Shown: positions 25,171 to 34,748, counted from the stretch's first letter. The stretch: DNA of 64,000 bases from Variovorax sp. SG517 (GCF_013376045.1 NZ_JABMJG010000001.1:186001-250000); one strand, 5' to 3'. The notes: generated from the sequence alone by a model not told the origin. Program-made: numbers and translations.

Positions 25171-25201
25171 CGGCCCATCCTAAGAGGGATGCGCCCTCTT
25201 G

Positions 25202-26626
25202 TCAGCCAGACGACGGCAGCCATACCGTTGCGCACAGGCCGCGTCCGCCGTCGCCGTCTGACAACGCGATGCGGCCACCGTGTTTTTCCAGCACCGACCT
25301 GACGATGGCCAGCCCCAGCCCGCTGCCGGACTGCGTCTGATCCGGGTTGCGGAAGAAGCGGTCGAATACCCGCTCGCGCAGCGCGGGCGGGATGCCCGGC
25401 CCCTGGTCGGTCACCTGCAGGACGGCTTCCGATGCCTCGCGCCCGACGCGCACCTCGACCGTGCCCCCATCGGGGCTGTACTTGATGGCGTTCTCCACGA
25501 GGTTGCTCACCATCGATATGAGGCTCTCGCGCTCGCCATGCACCGGCACAGGTGCCGCCTCGTCGCGCGCGAACTCCAGCGCGATGCCGCGCGCCCGCGC
25601 GAGCGAATCGACGAGCCGGATGCGGTCCTGCACCAGCTCGTCGAAGGCCAGGGTCGCGGGCATGGCGTCCCGCGGCATCTCGTCGCTGCGCATCAGCTGC
25701 TGCAATTGGCCTACAAGCCGCGCAGCGCGGTCGTTGCTTCGCAGCACGTTGGCCATGAGTTCGCGCTGGCCGGCATCGGCGGTCTGCGCCTTCAGGGCTT
25801 CGACGTTCACGCGCATCGCATCGAGCGGCGTGCGCAGCTCGTTCGCCGCGTCCGCGATCAGCCCGCGCTCGCGCGACGCACGGTCGCGCACGCTGCGCAG
25901 CAGGCCGTTGATGCCGTTCACCAGCGGCTGCAGCTCCTTGTGCGGCGGCTCGAAGCTCAGCGGGGAAAGATCGGCCGGGCCGCGCTCCGCGGTCTCCTTG
26001 GTCACCTGCCGCCACGGCCGCAGCGCGAGCATCACCGAAAGCCAGGCGGGGAAGACGATGAAAGGCAGGCTGATGGCCAGCGGCAGCAGGTAGTAGCTGC
26101 GGTGCTCGATGGTGAAGTTCAGGCGCAGCACGTCGGGCTCGGCCAGCAGCACGCGCGTGTCCAGCAGCGGTGAGGTCATCGAGCGGGCGCGCCACGCGCG
26201 CTCGCCGGCACGCACCTGCTCCACCCGCCCAGGCATCTGCGTGTGCATGAGTGGGGCGCTCGGCGTGGAGTTGTAGATGAGGCGGCCCTGCTGCCACACC
26301 TGCAGCACGGGCGCCCGGTCCTGATCGGATTTGAAGTCGCTCGAAGTCTCCTGCAGCGCCATGTCGAAGGCCTTGAGCGTCTGCTGCTGCCGCGCGGGGT
26401 CGAAGGCGAGGTTCTGCGCGCAGGCCATGATGCTCTGGAAGACCCTGTCGTAACGCACCAGCTCCGGCAGGCGGTTGGAGTCGTAGAAGAAGAACGCCAG
26501 CGTGGCGCTCCACAACAGCCCCGCCACCGCGATCTGCGCGAACAGCAGGCGACGCACCAGCGAGGGCTGGAGCCACCCTCGGATGCGGCCTGCGATCGCC
26601 TTCGCGGCAACGGACAAGAAGTTCAT
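25202..26626 (-). CDS. Sensor histidine kinase-like protein lacking the phosphorylated His
   Basis: The 474-residue membrane protein has TM1 (about 24-46), a periplasmic sensor (about 48-178), TM2 (about 180-201), a HAMP-like linker, a DHp helix and an ATPase domain. The ATPase boxes are complete: NLVENAIKYSPDGG, DQGPGIP and GSGLGLAIV. In the DHp H-box the usual SHELRTPL reads ANELRTPL: residue 262 is Asn (codon at 25841-25843), so autophosphorylation at the normal site is not possible. The following Glu and Thr, used by kinases for phosphatase activity, are kept. There is no response regulator next to it; the aldo/keto reductase gene follows. Confidence 0.88.
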   Translation of the reverse strand: MNFLSVAAKAIAGRIRGWLQPSLVRRLLFAQIAVAGLLWSATLAFFFYDSNRLPELVRYDRVFQSIMACAQNLAFDPARQQQTLKAFDMALQETSSDFKSDQDRAPVLQVWQQGRLIYNSTPSAPLMHTQMPGRVEQVRAGERAWRARSMTSPLLDTRVLLAEPDVLRLNFTIEHRSYYLLPLAISLPFIVFPAWLSVMLALRPWRQVTKETAERGPADLSPLSFEPPHKELQPLVNGINGLLRSVRDRASRERGLIADAANELRTPLDAMRVNVEALKAQTADAGQRELMANVLRSNDRAARLVGQLQQLMRSDEMPRDAMPATLAFDELVQDRIRLVDSLARARGIALEFARDEAAPVPVHGERESLISMVSNLVENAIKYSPDGGTVEVRVGREASEAVLQVTDQGPGIPPALRERVFDRFFRNPDQTQSGSGLGLAIVRSVLEKHGGRIALSDGDGGRGLCATVWLPSSG

Positions 26627-26977
26627 GGATCTCCTGGCGAGCGGTCTCTGCGGAACGCCTCGCGAGCGCGCGGAGTATCCGGCAGGGTCGCGCGGCCTGC
26701 TTCAGAAAGCCTTCATGCAGGAGGCCCAGGAGCCTTCGGGCGGCAGCCATCAGAAGCTTCAGCCTTCTAATTATTCGAATTCGAAGCCGGTTTAGCGGCG
26801 CACAATTTACCCTTCTTCATAGGGAAACGCGTCGGCATGGCCTTCTTATTTTGTCAAGTCGAACTGGGTGCGAACCCCCTGCGCAGGCCCGTTTCTCGCT
26901 TCTAGAATTTTTTCGAAAGCCTGCGTCACGAGCGCCGGTGTCCCCCGAAACGAACGAACTTTGAACAGGTTGAGTCA
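26627..26977. other. Non-coding promoter region with palindrome TTCGAATTCGAA
   Basis: This stretch separates the divergent kinase and tartrate dehydrogenase genes. It contains the perfect 12-bp palindrome TTCGAATTCGAA at 26774-26785 within an AT-rich patch, about 195 bases before the dehydrogenase start and 150 before the kinase start. It is a possible operator. No gene is visible. Confidence 0.45.
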
Positions 26978-28063
26978 ATGCAGAAAAAGCACAGGATTGC
27001 AGTCATTCCCGGAGATGGCATCGGCGTCGAGGTCATGCCCGAAGGGTTGCGCGTGCTCGACGCGGTCGGCCGCCGTTTCGGCATCGGCTTCTCCTATGAC
27101 CACTTCGACTGGGGCTCCGACCACTACGTGCGCACCGGCCTGATGATGCCGGCCGACTGGGCCGACAAGATCCAGGGCCACGACGCCATCTACTTCGGTG
27201 CGGTGGGCGCACCCGACAAGGTGCCCGACCACATCGCCGTGTGGGGCCTGCTGATCAAGATCCGCCGCGACTTCGACCAGTACGTCAACCTGCGCCCGGT
27301 GCGCCTGATGCCCGGCGTGCCCGGCCCGCTGGCACACCGCAAGCCCGGCGACATCGACTTCCTGGTGGTGCGCGAGAACACCGAGGGCGAATACACCTCC
27401 GTGGGCGGCCGCCTGTTCGAAGGCACGCCACGCGAGATGGCGATCCAGGAAGCGGTCTTCACCCGCACCGGCGTGGACCGCATCATCGACTACGCGTTCC
27501 AGCTCGCCAACCGCCGCAAGCGCAAGAGCCTGACGGCCGCGACCAAGTCGAACGGCATCTCTATCACCATGCCCTACTGGGACGAGCGTCTGGCCGAGAT
27601 CGCCACGCGCTACCCCGATGTGGCGACGAACAAGTTCCACATCGACATCCTGTGCGCGCATTTCGTGCAGCACCCCGACTGGTTCGACGTGGTCGTGGCC
27701 TCCAACCTCTTCGGCGACATCCTGTCCGACCTGGGCCCGGCCTGCACCGGCACCATCGGCATCGCGCCGTCGGCCAACCTCAACCCCGAACGCAAGTTTC
27801 CGTCGCTGTTCGAGCCGGTGCACGGCTCGGCGCCCGACATCGCGGGCAAGGGCATCGCCAACCCCATCGGCCAGATCTGGTCGGCCGCACTGATGCTCGA
27901 CCACCTCGGCGGCGACGATCCCGTCTACGCACAGGCATCCGCCACCGTGCTCTCGGCCATCGAGACCGTGCTGAGCGAAGGCCCGCGCACCCGCGACATG
28001 GGCGGCACGGCCAACACGGTGGACGTGGGCCGCGCGATCGCCGAATGCATCTCGGCAGCATGA
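26978..28063 (+). CDS. Tartrate/D-malate dehydrogenase family protein
   Basis: The 361-residue protein is of the isocitrate/isopropylmalate dehydrogenase superfamily, in the tartrate dehydrogenase/decarboxylase and D-malate dehydrogenase branch. It opens with IAVIPGDGIGVEV, has VRENTEGEYTSVGGR, the Asp ligands in ASNLFGDILSDLG, and the cofactor-side motif EPVHGSAPDIAGKG, which is typical of NAD users. It would oxidise a 2-hydroxy dicarboxylate, with decarboxylation in some cases. It is the first gene of a nine-gene run on the plus strand that continues to 37109, so its true substrate may be an intermediate of that pathway and not tartrate itself. Confidence 0.88.
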   Translation: MQKKHRIAVIPGDGIGVEVMPEGLRVLDAVGRRFGIGFSYDHFDWGSDHYVRTGLMMPADWADKIQGHDAIYFGAVGAPDKVPDHIAVWGLLIKIRRDFDQYVNLRPVRLMPGVPGPLAHRKPGDIDFLVVRENTEGEYTSVGGRLFEGTPREMAIQEAVFTRTGVDRIIDYAFQLANRRKRKSLTAATKSNGISITMPYWDERLAEIATRYPDVATNKFHIDILCAHFVQHPDWFDVVVASNLFGDILSDLGPACTGTIGIAPSANLNPERKFPSLFEPVHGSAPDIAGKGIANPIGQIWSAALMLDHLGGDDPVYAQASATVLSAIETVLSEGPRTRDMGGTANTVDVGRAIAECISAA

Positions 28064-28099
28064 CGCCCTGCATTCCCCTGAATGACCTGAGAGGCTGAG

Positions 28100-29050
28100 A
28101 TGGGCCTGTTCCTGCTCAAGCGCACGCTGACGCTGATCGGCACCCTGATCGGCGCCTCGGTCATCGTCTTCCTCGTGCTCGAGATCCTGCCCGGCAACGC
28201 CGCGCAGATGCTCATGGGCCCCGACGCCTCGCCCGAGGCCGTCGCCGCCCTGGCCACCAAGCTCGGCCTCGACCAGCCGGCCTGGACCCGCTACTGGCAC
28301 TGGATCGGCGGCCTGCTCACCGGCAACCTCGGCGACAGCTACGCCTACAGCTCGCCGGTGCTCGACCTGATCCTCGAACGCCTCGCGCTGACCGTGCCCC
28401 TGGCCGTGCTGGCGATGGCCTTCACGGTCGTGATCGCGCTGCTGGTGGGCGTGACCGCCGCGGCCCGCCACAACAAGCTCGGCGACGTCGGCCTCATGGG
28501 CATGGCCCAGGTCGGCATCGCCATTCCGAACTTCTGGTTCGCCATCCTGCTGATCCTGGTGTTCTCGGTGCAGCTGCAGTGGTTCTCCGCTGGCGGCTTC
28601 GAAGGATGGGGCGAAGGGATCTTTGCGGGCATCAAGTCGCTGCTGCTGCCTGCCCTTTCGCTGGCAGTGGTGCAGGCGGCGATCCTGGCGCGCATCACGC
28701 GCTCGGCCGTGCTCGAGGTGATGCGCGAGGATTTCGTGCGCACCGCGCGCGCCAAGGGCGTGTCGCAGCGCATGGTGCTTTGGACGCACGTGCTGCGCAA
28801 CGCGATGATCCCGGTCATCACGGTGATGGGCATGCAGTTCTCCGAACTCTTGGCCGGCACGATCGTGGTGGAGAACGTGTTCTATCTTCCCGGCCTGGGC
28901 CGGCTGATCTTCCAGGCCATCAGCAACCGCGACCTGATCGTGGTGCGCAACTGCGTGATGCTGCTGGCGGCCATGGTGGTCATCGTGAACTTCGTGGTCG
29001 ACGTGCTCTATGCCGTCATCGACCCGCGCATCAAGGCCAGCGACATATGA
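28100..29050 (+). CDS. ABC transporter permease, peptide/nickel class (DppB-like)
   Basis: The 316-residue inner-membrane protein has six helices and starts FLLKRTLTLIGTLIGASVIVF, as DppB/OppB proteins do. It has a long extracytoplasmic loop after the first helix and the permease EAA loop (about residues 215-235, with DFVRTARAKGVSQRMVLWTH) that docks the ATPases. Its stop overlaps the start of the next permease gene (ATGA), so the two are translationally coupled. The partner genes at 29047, 29952, 30944 and 31814 complete the importer. Confidence 0.93.
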   Translation: MGLFLLKRTLTLIGTLIGASVIVFLVLEILPGNAAQMLMGPDASPEAVAALATKLGLDQPAWTRYWHWIGGLLTGNLGDSYAYSSPVLDLILERLALTVPLAVLAMAFTVVIALLVGVTAAARHNKLGDVGLMGMAQVGIAIPNFWFAILLILVFSVQLQWFSAGGFEGWGEGIFAGIKSLLLPALSLAVVQAAILARITRSAVLEVMREDFVRTARAKGVSQRMVLWTHVLRNAMIPVITVMGMQFSELLAGTIVVENVFYLPGLGRLIFQAISNRDLIVVRNCVMLLAAMVVIVNFVVDVLYAVIDPRIKASDI

Positions 29051-29946
29051 GCGCCATCAACCCGACCTCCGGCGCCCTGTCCGCCGCTCCCTCCGGCGTA
29101 GCACTGAAGGCCCCCGGCTTCTGGCGCCGTGCTGTGCGACACCGCAGCTTCTGCATCGGTGGCGTGCTCGCCGCGCTGCTGGTGCTTGCCGCGCTGCTCT
29201 CCTATGTGTGGACGCCGTACTCGCCCTACGGCATGGACATGGCGAACAAGCTGCAGGCGCCTTCCGCATCGCACTGGCTGGGAACGGATGCGTTCGGCCG
29301 CGACGTGGCTTCGCTGCTGCTGGTTGGCGCACGCGCATCCATCCTCGTGGGCGTGATCGCGGTCGGCATCGGGCTCGTGGTCGGTACGGCGCTGGGCCTG
29401 CTCGCAGCCGCCAAGCGCGGCTGGGTCGAGGAAGCAGTGATGCGGTTGTCCGACTTCACGCTGGCATTTCCCGCGATCCTCTCGGCCATCATGATGACGG
29501 CCGTGTTCGGCGCCGGCATCGTGAATGCCATCGTGGCGATCGGCATCTACAACATTCCGACCTTCGCGCGCATCACGCGGGCATCGGCCAACGCCATCTG
29601 GTCGCGCGAGTACGTCGCCGCCGCGCGCGCCTGCGGCAAGGGCCCGTTCTCGATCACCATGCAGCACGTGCTGCCGAACATCTCGGCGGTGCTGATCGTG
29701 CAGATCACCATCCGCTTCGCCATCGCCATCCTTGCCGAAGCCGCCCTCTCCTACCTCGGCCTGGGCACGCAGCCGCCACAACCGTCCTGGGGCCGCATGC
29801 TCAGCGAAGCACAGACCCTCATGTTCCAGCAGCCGCTGCTGGCCGTCTTCCCCGGCATGGCCATCGCGCTCGCGGTGCTCGGCCTGAACATGCTCGGCGA
29901 CGGCCTGCGCGACCTGCTCGATCCGCGCCTCGCACGCGCCCGCTAA
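29047..29946 (+). CDS. ABC transporter permease, peptide/nickel class (DppC-like)
   Basis: The 299-residue protein has a cytoplasmic N-terminal tail, a first helix, the DppC-type loop SHWLGTDAFGRDVASLLL, and an EAA loop REYVAAARACGKGPFSI for contact with the ATPases. The ATG at 29047 overlaps the upstream stop by four bases; the open frame reaches much further upstream inside the previous gene and should be ignored. It pairs with the DppB-like permease to form the channel. Confidence 0.93.
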   Translation: MSAINPTSGALSAAPSGVALKAPGFWRRAVRHRSFCIGGVLAALLVLAALLSYVWTPYSPYGMDMANKLQAPSASHWLGTDAFGRDVASLLLVGARASILVGVIAVGIGLVVGTALGLLAAAKRGWVEEAVMRLSDFTLAFPAILSAIMMTAVFGAGIVNAIVAIGIYNIPTFARITRASANAIWSREYVAAARACGKGPFSITMQHVLPNISAVLIVQITIRFAIAILAEAALSYLGLGTQPPQPSWGRMLSEAQTLMFQQPLLAVFPGMAIALAVLGLNMLGDGLRDLLDPRLARAR

Positions 29947-29951
29947 GCGAT

Positions 29952-30947
29952 ATGCCTCTACTCGAAGTCAACAACCTCCAGATCGGCCTGCAGACCCAGC
30001 GCGGGCCGGCGCAAGCCGTGCGCGGCATCTCGTTCTCGCTGGAGCGCGGCGAAACGCTGGGCATCGTCGGGGAATCCGGCTGCGGCAAGTCGATCACCGT
30101 GATGTCGCTCATGGGCCTGCTGCCGTCCACCGCCAAAGTGTCGGGCAGCATCAAGCTCGACGGGCAGGAGCTCGTGGGCCTGCCCGAGAAGAAGATGTGC
30201 GAGATCCGCGGCAACCGCATCGGCATGATCTTCCAGGAGCCGATGACGGCCCTGAACCCGGTGCACACGATCGCGCGCCAGGTCGGCGAGCCGCTGCGGC
30301 TGCATCGCGGGCTGACCAAAGAACAGGCTCGCAAGGAGGCGCTGAACCTGCTGGAGCGCGTGGGCATTCCCGATGCGGCTTCGCGTCTCGACGCGTACCC
30401 TCACCAGTTCTCCGGCGGCCAGCGCCAGCGCATCGGCATCGCGATGGCGCTCGCCTGCGGGCCCGATCTGCTGATCGCCGACGAGCCGACCACCGCGCTC
30501 GACGTGACCATCCAGAAGCAGGTGCTCGACCTGATCCAGGGCCTGGTCAAGGAAATGGGCATGGCGCTGATCCTGATCTCGCACGACCTCGGCGTGATCG
30601 CCAACAGCGTGAAGCGCATGCTGGTGATGTACGGCGGCAGCGCAGTGGAGAGTGGGCCGACCGACACGGTCTTCGCCGGCCGCGCACATCCCTACACGCG
30701 CGGCCTGTTCGCTGCGCGCCCCGCCATCGGCGCGGTGCGCGCGGGCCGGCTGCCCACGATCCGCGGCAGCGTGCCGGAGCTGGTCGACATGCCCCGCGGC
30801 TGCGCCTTCGCCGGCCGCTGCGCGCACACCATCGACCTGTGCCAGAGCACGAAGCCGCGCGAGACGCTGCTGCCGAACAACCACACGGTGCGCTGCCTGC
30901 GGCTGGGCGAAATCGCCGCATCGAACGCCAGGGCCGCCGCAGCATGA
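29952..30947 (+). CDS. ABC transporter ATPase (DppD-like)
   Basis: The 331-residue ATPase has Walker A GESGCGKS, a Q-loop in FQEPMTALNP, signature FSGGQRQR, Walker B LLIADEPTTALD and the switch His in ISHD. The C-terminal oligopeptide-type extension with its cysteines (GCAFAGRCAH and a later Cys pair) is present; in DppD relatives these bind an iron-sulphur cluster. The start is the ATG 5 bases after the permease stop. Its stop overlaps the next ATPase gene start (ATGA). Confidence 0.93.
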   Translation: MPLLEVNNLQIGLQTQRGPAQAVRGISFSLERGETLGIVGESGCGKSITVMSLMGLLPSTAKVSGSIKLDGQELVGLPEKKMCEIRGNRIGMIFQEPMTALNPVHTIARQVGEPLRLHRGLTKEQARKEALNLLERVGIPDAASRLDAYPHQFSGGQRQRIGIAMALACGPDLLIADEPTTALDVTIQKQVLDLIQGLVKEMGMALILISHDLGVIANSVKRMLVMYGGSAVESGPTDTVFAGRAHPYTRGLFAARPAIGAVRAGRLPTIRGSVPELVDMPRGCAFAGRCAHTIDLCQSTKPRETLLPNNHTVRCLRLGEIAASNARAAAA

Positions 30948-31759
30948 GCCAGCCAGCTACCGCCCGCCAGCCGCTGCTGGCCGTGAACAACCTCTATCGC
31001 CACTACGCGCTGCCGCGCGAGAAGCTCTTCGGCCCGCCGCCCACCGTGAAGGCGCTCAACGGCGTGAGCTTCGAGGTGCAGGCCGGCCAGAGCATGGGCA
31101 TCGTCGGCGAATCGGGCTCGGGCAAGTCGACCATCGCACGGCTCGTGATGGCGCTCGATACGCCGACCTCGGGCACCGTCTCGCTCGAAGGCCGCAACCT
31201 GCATGCGCTTTCGAAGGAAGAGTTGCGCGTGGCGCGCCGCGACTTCCAGATGGTGTTCCAGGACCCGTACGGCTCGCTCGATCCACGCCAGACGGTCGCG
31301 CGCATCGTCGCCGAGCCGCTCGAAGCGCTTGCGGCCACCACGCGGGCCGAGCAGCGCGAACGCGCCGCCGAGACGCTCGCCGCCGTGGGCCTTCGCACCA
31401 CCGACCTCGACAAGTACCCGCACGAGTTCTCCGGCGGGCAGCGCCAGCGCATCGCCATCGCGCGAGCGCTCATCACGCGCCCCAAGCTCATCGTGGCCGA
31501 CGAGCCCGTGAGTGCGCTCGACGTGTCGGTGCAGGCCCAGGTGCTCAACCTCATGCAGGACCTGCAGCAGCAATTCGGCATCAGCTACCTGCTCATCAGC
31601 CACGACCTCGCGGTGGTCAACCACCTTTGCGACGAGGTCTGCGTCGTCTTCAAGGGCCGCATCGTGGAGCGCGGCCGCCCGGCCGACCTGTTCGAGCACG
31701 CGCAGCACGAGTACACGCGCACCCTGCTTTCCGCCGTGCTGCACACGCCCTCCCGCTAG
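30944..31759 (+). CDS. ABC transporter ATPase (DppF-like)
   Basis: The 271-residue ATPase has Walker A GESGSGKS, FQDPYGSLDPR, signature FSGGQRQR, Walker B LIVADEPVSALD and ISHDLAVV. It lacks most of the C-terminal Cys-bearing extension of its partner and is correspondingly shorter, as seen in some DppF homologues. It starts inside the stop of the DppD-like gene. A terminator-like hairpin follows directly, so the binding-protein gene may be expressed partly on its own. Confidence 0.92.
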   Translation: MSQPATARQPLLAVNNLYRHYALPREKLFGPPPTVKALNGVSFEVQAGQSMGIVGESGSGKSTIARLVMALDTPTSGTVSLEGRNLHALSKEELRVARRDFQMVFQDPYGSLDPRQTVARIVAEPLEALAATTRAEQRERAAETLAAVGLRTTDLDKYPHEFSGGQRQRIAIARALITRPKLIVADEPVSALDVSVQAQVLNLMQDLQQQFGISYLLISHDLAVVNHLCDEVCVVFKGRIVERGRPADLFEHAQHEYTRTLLSAVLHTPSR

Positions 31760-31780
31760 CCCGGGCGGGCTTTTCTTTCT
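31758..31780 (+). terminator. Hairpin plus T-rich tract after the ABC ATPase gene
   Basis: A short stem AGCCC/GGGCT with a 4-base loop (31758-31771) runs into TTTTCTTTCT. It overlaps the ATPase stop codon and lies 34 bases before the binding-protein gene, as expected for a partial terminator that adjusts the ratio of binding protein to transporter. Confidence 0.5.
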
Positions 31781-31813
31781 TCCCTTTCCACACTCACCTC
31801 CAGGAACTATCGA

Positions 31814-33307
31814 ATGTTGAAGCGACGCACACTCATGACTTCCGCCATGGCCGCGGCGATCCCGGGTGTCTTCCTGCCGCAGGCCCGTGCGCAGGCCGGC
31901 AAGAACACGCTCACGATCGGCATGCCGCTCGAACCGCCGGGCCTGGACCCGACCAGCGGCGCCGCATCGGCCATCGCGGAGATCACGCAATACAACATCT
32001 TCGAGACCCTCACCAAGGTGAACGCCGACGGCTCCGTCACGCCGATGCTGGCGGAGAGCTGGTCGTCCTCGCCCGACATGAAGACCTTCGTCTTCAAGCT
32101 GCGCAAGGGCGTGCGCTTCGAGAACGGGCAGCCCTTCAACGCGAACACGGTGAAGTTCTCGTTCGACCGCGCGGGCGGCGCCAAGAGCACCAACAAGGAC
32201 AAGCGCTTCTTCAGCGAGATCGGCACCGTGGTGCTCGACGAATACACGGTGGGCGTCAACAGCACGCTGTCCAACCCCGACCTGCCCTTCATGCTCGGCC
32301 AGTCGACCGCCTGCATCGTGGAGCCCAAGAGCGCCGAGACCAACGCCACCGCACCCGTGGGCACCGGCCCCTACAAGCTGAGCGCCTGGCAGCGCGGCGC
32401 CTCGTGCACGCTGGTGAAGTCGCCCACCTATCGCGACCCGAACCTCGCGAAGACCGAGAAATTCGTCTTCCGCTTCATGTCGGACACGGCCGCTCAGACC
32501 GCCGCGCTGCTGTCGAACGACATCGACATCTTCCCGCGCGCGGGCACGCGCTCGGTGAGCCAGTTCAAGGGCAACGCGCGCTTCCAGGTGCTGGAAGTGG
32601 GCACGCGCGGCAAGGTGATCCTGACCATCAACAACCGCAAGAAGCCGCTGGACGACGTGCGCGTGCGCCGCGCGATCCTGGCGGCCATCGACCGCAACGC
32701 GATCGTCCAGGGCGCGGCGGACGGCTTCGGCAGGCCCATCGGCAGCCACTACGCGCTGGGCGCGCCGGGCTTCATCGACACCACCGCGATGAACCCCTTC
32801 GACGTGGAGAAGGCCAAGAAGCTGCTGGCCGAGGCCGGCGTGAAGACGCCGCTGGAGCTGCGCCTGCAGCTGCCTCCGCCCTCCTACGCCCGCCAGGGCG
32901 GCGAGGTGATCGCCGCGCAGCTCGCGCAGATCGGCATCAACGTGAAGATCCAGAACGTGGAATGGGCCCAGTGGCTCAGCGGCACCTTCGGCGGCGCTCA
33001 TGACTTCGACCTGACCATGGTCGCCCACGTGGAGCCTTTCGACCTGGTGAAGTACACCGAGCCCGACTACTACTGGGGCTACGACTCCAAGAAGTTCCGC
33101 GACCTGTTCGTGGCCATCCAGAACGAGGAGAACAAGAAGCGCCGCGCCGACCTGCTGGCCGACGCACAGCGCATGCTGGCGACCGACGCGGTCAACGGCT
33201 TCCTCTACCAGGCGGTGTTCCCGACCATCGCGCGCAAGGAAGTGAAGGGTCTGTGGCCGAGCATGCCGATCGTGGTGAACGACCTGGCCGCGATCTCGTG
33301 GGGCTGA
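31814..33307 (+). CDS. Periplasmic substrate-binding protein of the peptide/nickel ABC importer
   Basis: The 497-residue protein has a Tat/Sec-type signal peptide with an RRTLMTSAMAA region and cleavage near ARAQA (about residue 27). The mature part is of the SBP_bac_5 family: GMPLEPPGLDPTSG, NIFETLTKVNADG, LAESWSSSPDMKTFVFKLR. Relatives bind peptides, nickel chelates, glutathione or opines, so the ligand cannot be told from sequence; the amidase next to it points to an amide or peptide-like compound. ATG 31814 has an AGGA ribosome-binding site 8 bases upstream. Confidence 0.92.
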   Translation: MLKRRTLMTSAMAAAIPGVFLPQARAQAGKNTLTIGMPLEPPGLDPTSGAASAIAEITQYNIFETLTKVNADGSVTPMLAESWSSSPDMKTFVFKLRKGVRFENGQPFNANTVKFSFDRAGGAKSTNKDKRFFSEIGTVVLDEYTVGVNSTLSNPDLPFMLGQSTACIVEPKSAETNATAPVGTGPYKLSAWQRGASCTLVKSPTYRDPNLAKTEKFVFRFMSDTAAQTAALLSNDIDIFPRAGTRSVSQFKGNARFQVLEVGTRGKVILTINNRKKPLDDVRVRRAILAAIDRNAIVQGAADGFGRPIGSHYALGAPGFIDTTAMNPFDVEKAKKLLAEAGVKTPLELRLQLPPPSYARQGGEVIAAQLAQIGINVKIQNVEWAQWLSGTFGGAHDFDLTMVAHVEPFDLVKYTEPDYYWGYDSKKFRDLFVAIQNEENKKRRADLLADAQRMLATDAVNGFLYQAVFPTIARKEVKGLWPSMPIVVNDLAAISWG

Positions 33308-33311
33308 TGCG

Positions 33312-34724
33312 ATGACGACCAGGCCTCTCTATTCCCTCAGCGTGCAGGAGCTGCACGCCGCCTACGCGGCCAAGGAACTCTCGCCGGTGGAAGTGGCGCG
33401 CTCGGTGAACGAGCGCATCGCGGCCTGCGAGCCCGAGCTGCACGCGACCTGGCTGTTCCGCCCCGAGCTCGCGCTGGAGCAGGCCCGCGCATCCGAAGCG
33501 CGCTGGCTGGCCGGCAAGCCGCTCGGCACGCTCGACGGCGTGCCCGTGACCATCAAGGACAACCTCGCGACCGAGGGCGACCCGATGCCGCTGGGCACCG
33601 CCGCCTACGACCTCGTGCCGATGACCTACGACTCGCCGCCCGCGGCGCGCCTGAAGGAAGACGGCACGGTGCTGGTCGCCAAGACCACCATGCCCGACCT
33701 GGGCATGCTGTCTTCGGGGCTGTCGAGCTTTCATGAACTCTCGCGCAACCCGTGGGACCTGTCGCGCACGCCCGGCGGCTCCAGCGCGGGCGCCGGTGCC
33801 GCTGCGGCCGCGGGCTACGGCCCGCTGCACGTGGGCACCGACATCGGCGGCTCACTGCGCCTGCCCGCGAGCTGGTGCGGCATCTACACGCTCAAGCCCA
33901 GCTTCGGCCGCATTCCGCTGAGCTCGCCCTACATGGGCCGCTGCGCCGGTCCGATGACGCGCACCGTGGCCGATTCGGCCCTGATGATGGCCTCGGTCGC
34001 GCAGCCCGACGACCGCGATTATTCGGAGTTGCCGCCGCCCGTCATCGACTGGACGGCCTTCGAGGTCGACCCGTCGTTCATCAAGGGCAAGCGCGTGGCG
34101 CTGCACATGGACGCGGGCTGCGGCCTGCCGCTCGATCCGCAGATCGCCGAAGCCGTGCGCCGCGCGGCGAAGCGCATCGAGGCGGCTGGTGCGGTGGTGG
34201 AAGAAATCCCGGCCTTCACGACGCCGAAGATGCTGCAGGGCATGGACCACTTCTGGCGCATGCGCTCGTGCATCGACATCCAGGCGATGGCGCCGGAGAA
34301 GCGCGCGAAGATCCTGCCGTACATCCGCGAATGGGCCGAGAGCGCGGCCGGCTTCTCGGGCGCGCACATCTTCGATGCCTACAGCCAGTTCATCGCAGTG
34401 CGCGCGGCCACCATTGCGGCCACCAAGGCCTACGACTTCGTGATCTCGCCGGTGTCGCCCAACATGCCCGCGCCGGCCGACCACGCCTCGCCCACCAACG
34501 ATCCGATGCTGCCGCTGGAGCACATCGGCTTCACGGTGCCGTACAACATGTCGGAGCAGCCCGCTGCCTCGATCAACTGCGGCTACTCGGCCGAGGGCTT
34601 GCCCATCGGCCTGCAGATCGCCGGTCGCCGCTTCGACGACCTGGGCGTGCTGCAGTTCAGCCGCGCCTTCGAGCAGATCCGCGAAACGCAGAAACCCTGG
34701 CCGGAACCCAACTCTTCGCGCTGA
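33312..34724 (+). CDS. Amidase, amidase-signature family
   Basis: The 470-residue enzyme has the complete Ser-cisSer-Lys triad: Lys82 in PVTIKDN, Ser157 in the GGSSAG motif and the nucleophile Ser181 in GTDIGGSLRLPAS. The Lys-to-cisSer (75) and cisSer-to-Ser (24) spacings are those of the family. It hydrolyses a carboxamide in the cytoplasm. It starts 4 bases after the binding-protein stop, so it probably acts on the compound imported by the ABC system, and its products may feed the aldehyde and hydroxyacid dehydrogenases downstream. Confidence 0.92.
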   Translation: MTTRPLYSLSVQELHAAYAAKELSPVEVARSVNERIAACEPELHATWLFRPELALEQARASEARWLAGKPLGTLDGVPVTIKDNLATEGDPMPLGTAAYDLVPMTYDSPPAARLKEDGTVLVAKTTMPDLGMLSSGLSSFHELSRNPWDLSRTPGGSSAGAGAAAAAGYGPLHVGTDIGGSLRLPASWCGIYTLKPSFGRIPLSSPYMGRCAGPMTRTVADSALMMASVAQPDDRDYSELPPPVIDWTAFEVDPSFIKGKRVALHMDAGCGLPLDPQIAEAVRRAAKRIEAAGAVVEEIPAFTTPKMLQGMDHFWRMRSCIDIQAMAPEKRAKILPYIREWAESAAGFSGAHIFDAYSQFIAVRAATIAATKAYDFVISPVSPNMPAPADHASPTNDPMLPLEHIGFTVPYNMSEQPAASINCGYSAEGLPIGLQIAGRRFDDLGVLQFSRAFEQIRETQKPWPEPNSSR

Positions 34725-34748
34725 CCGGCCCTCAGGAGACAAGACATC

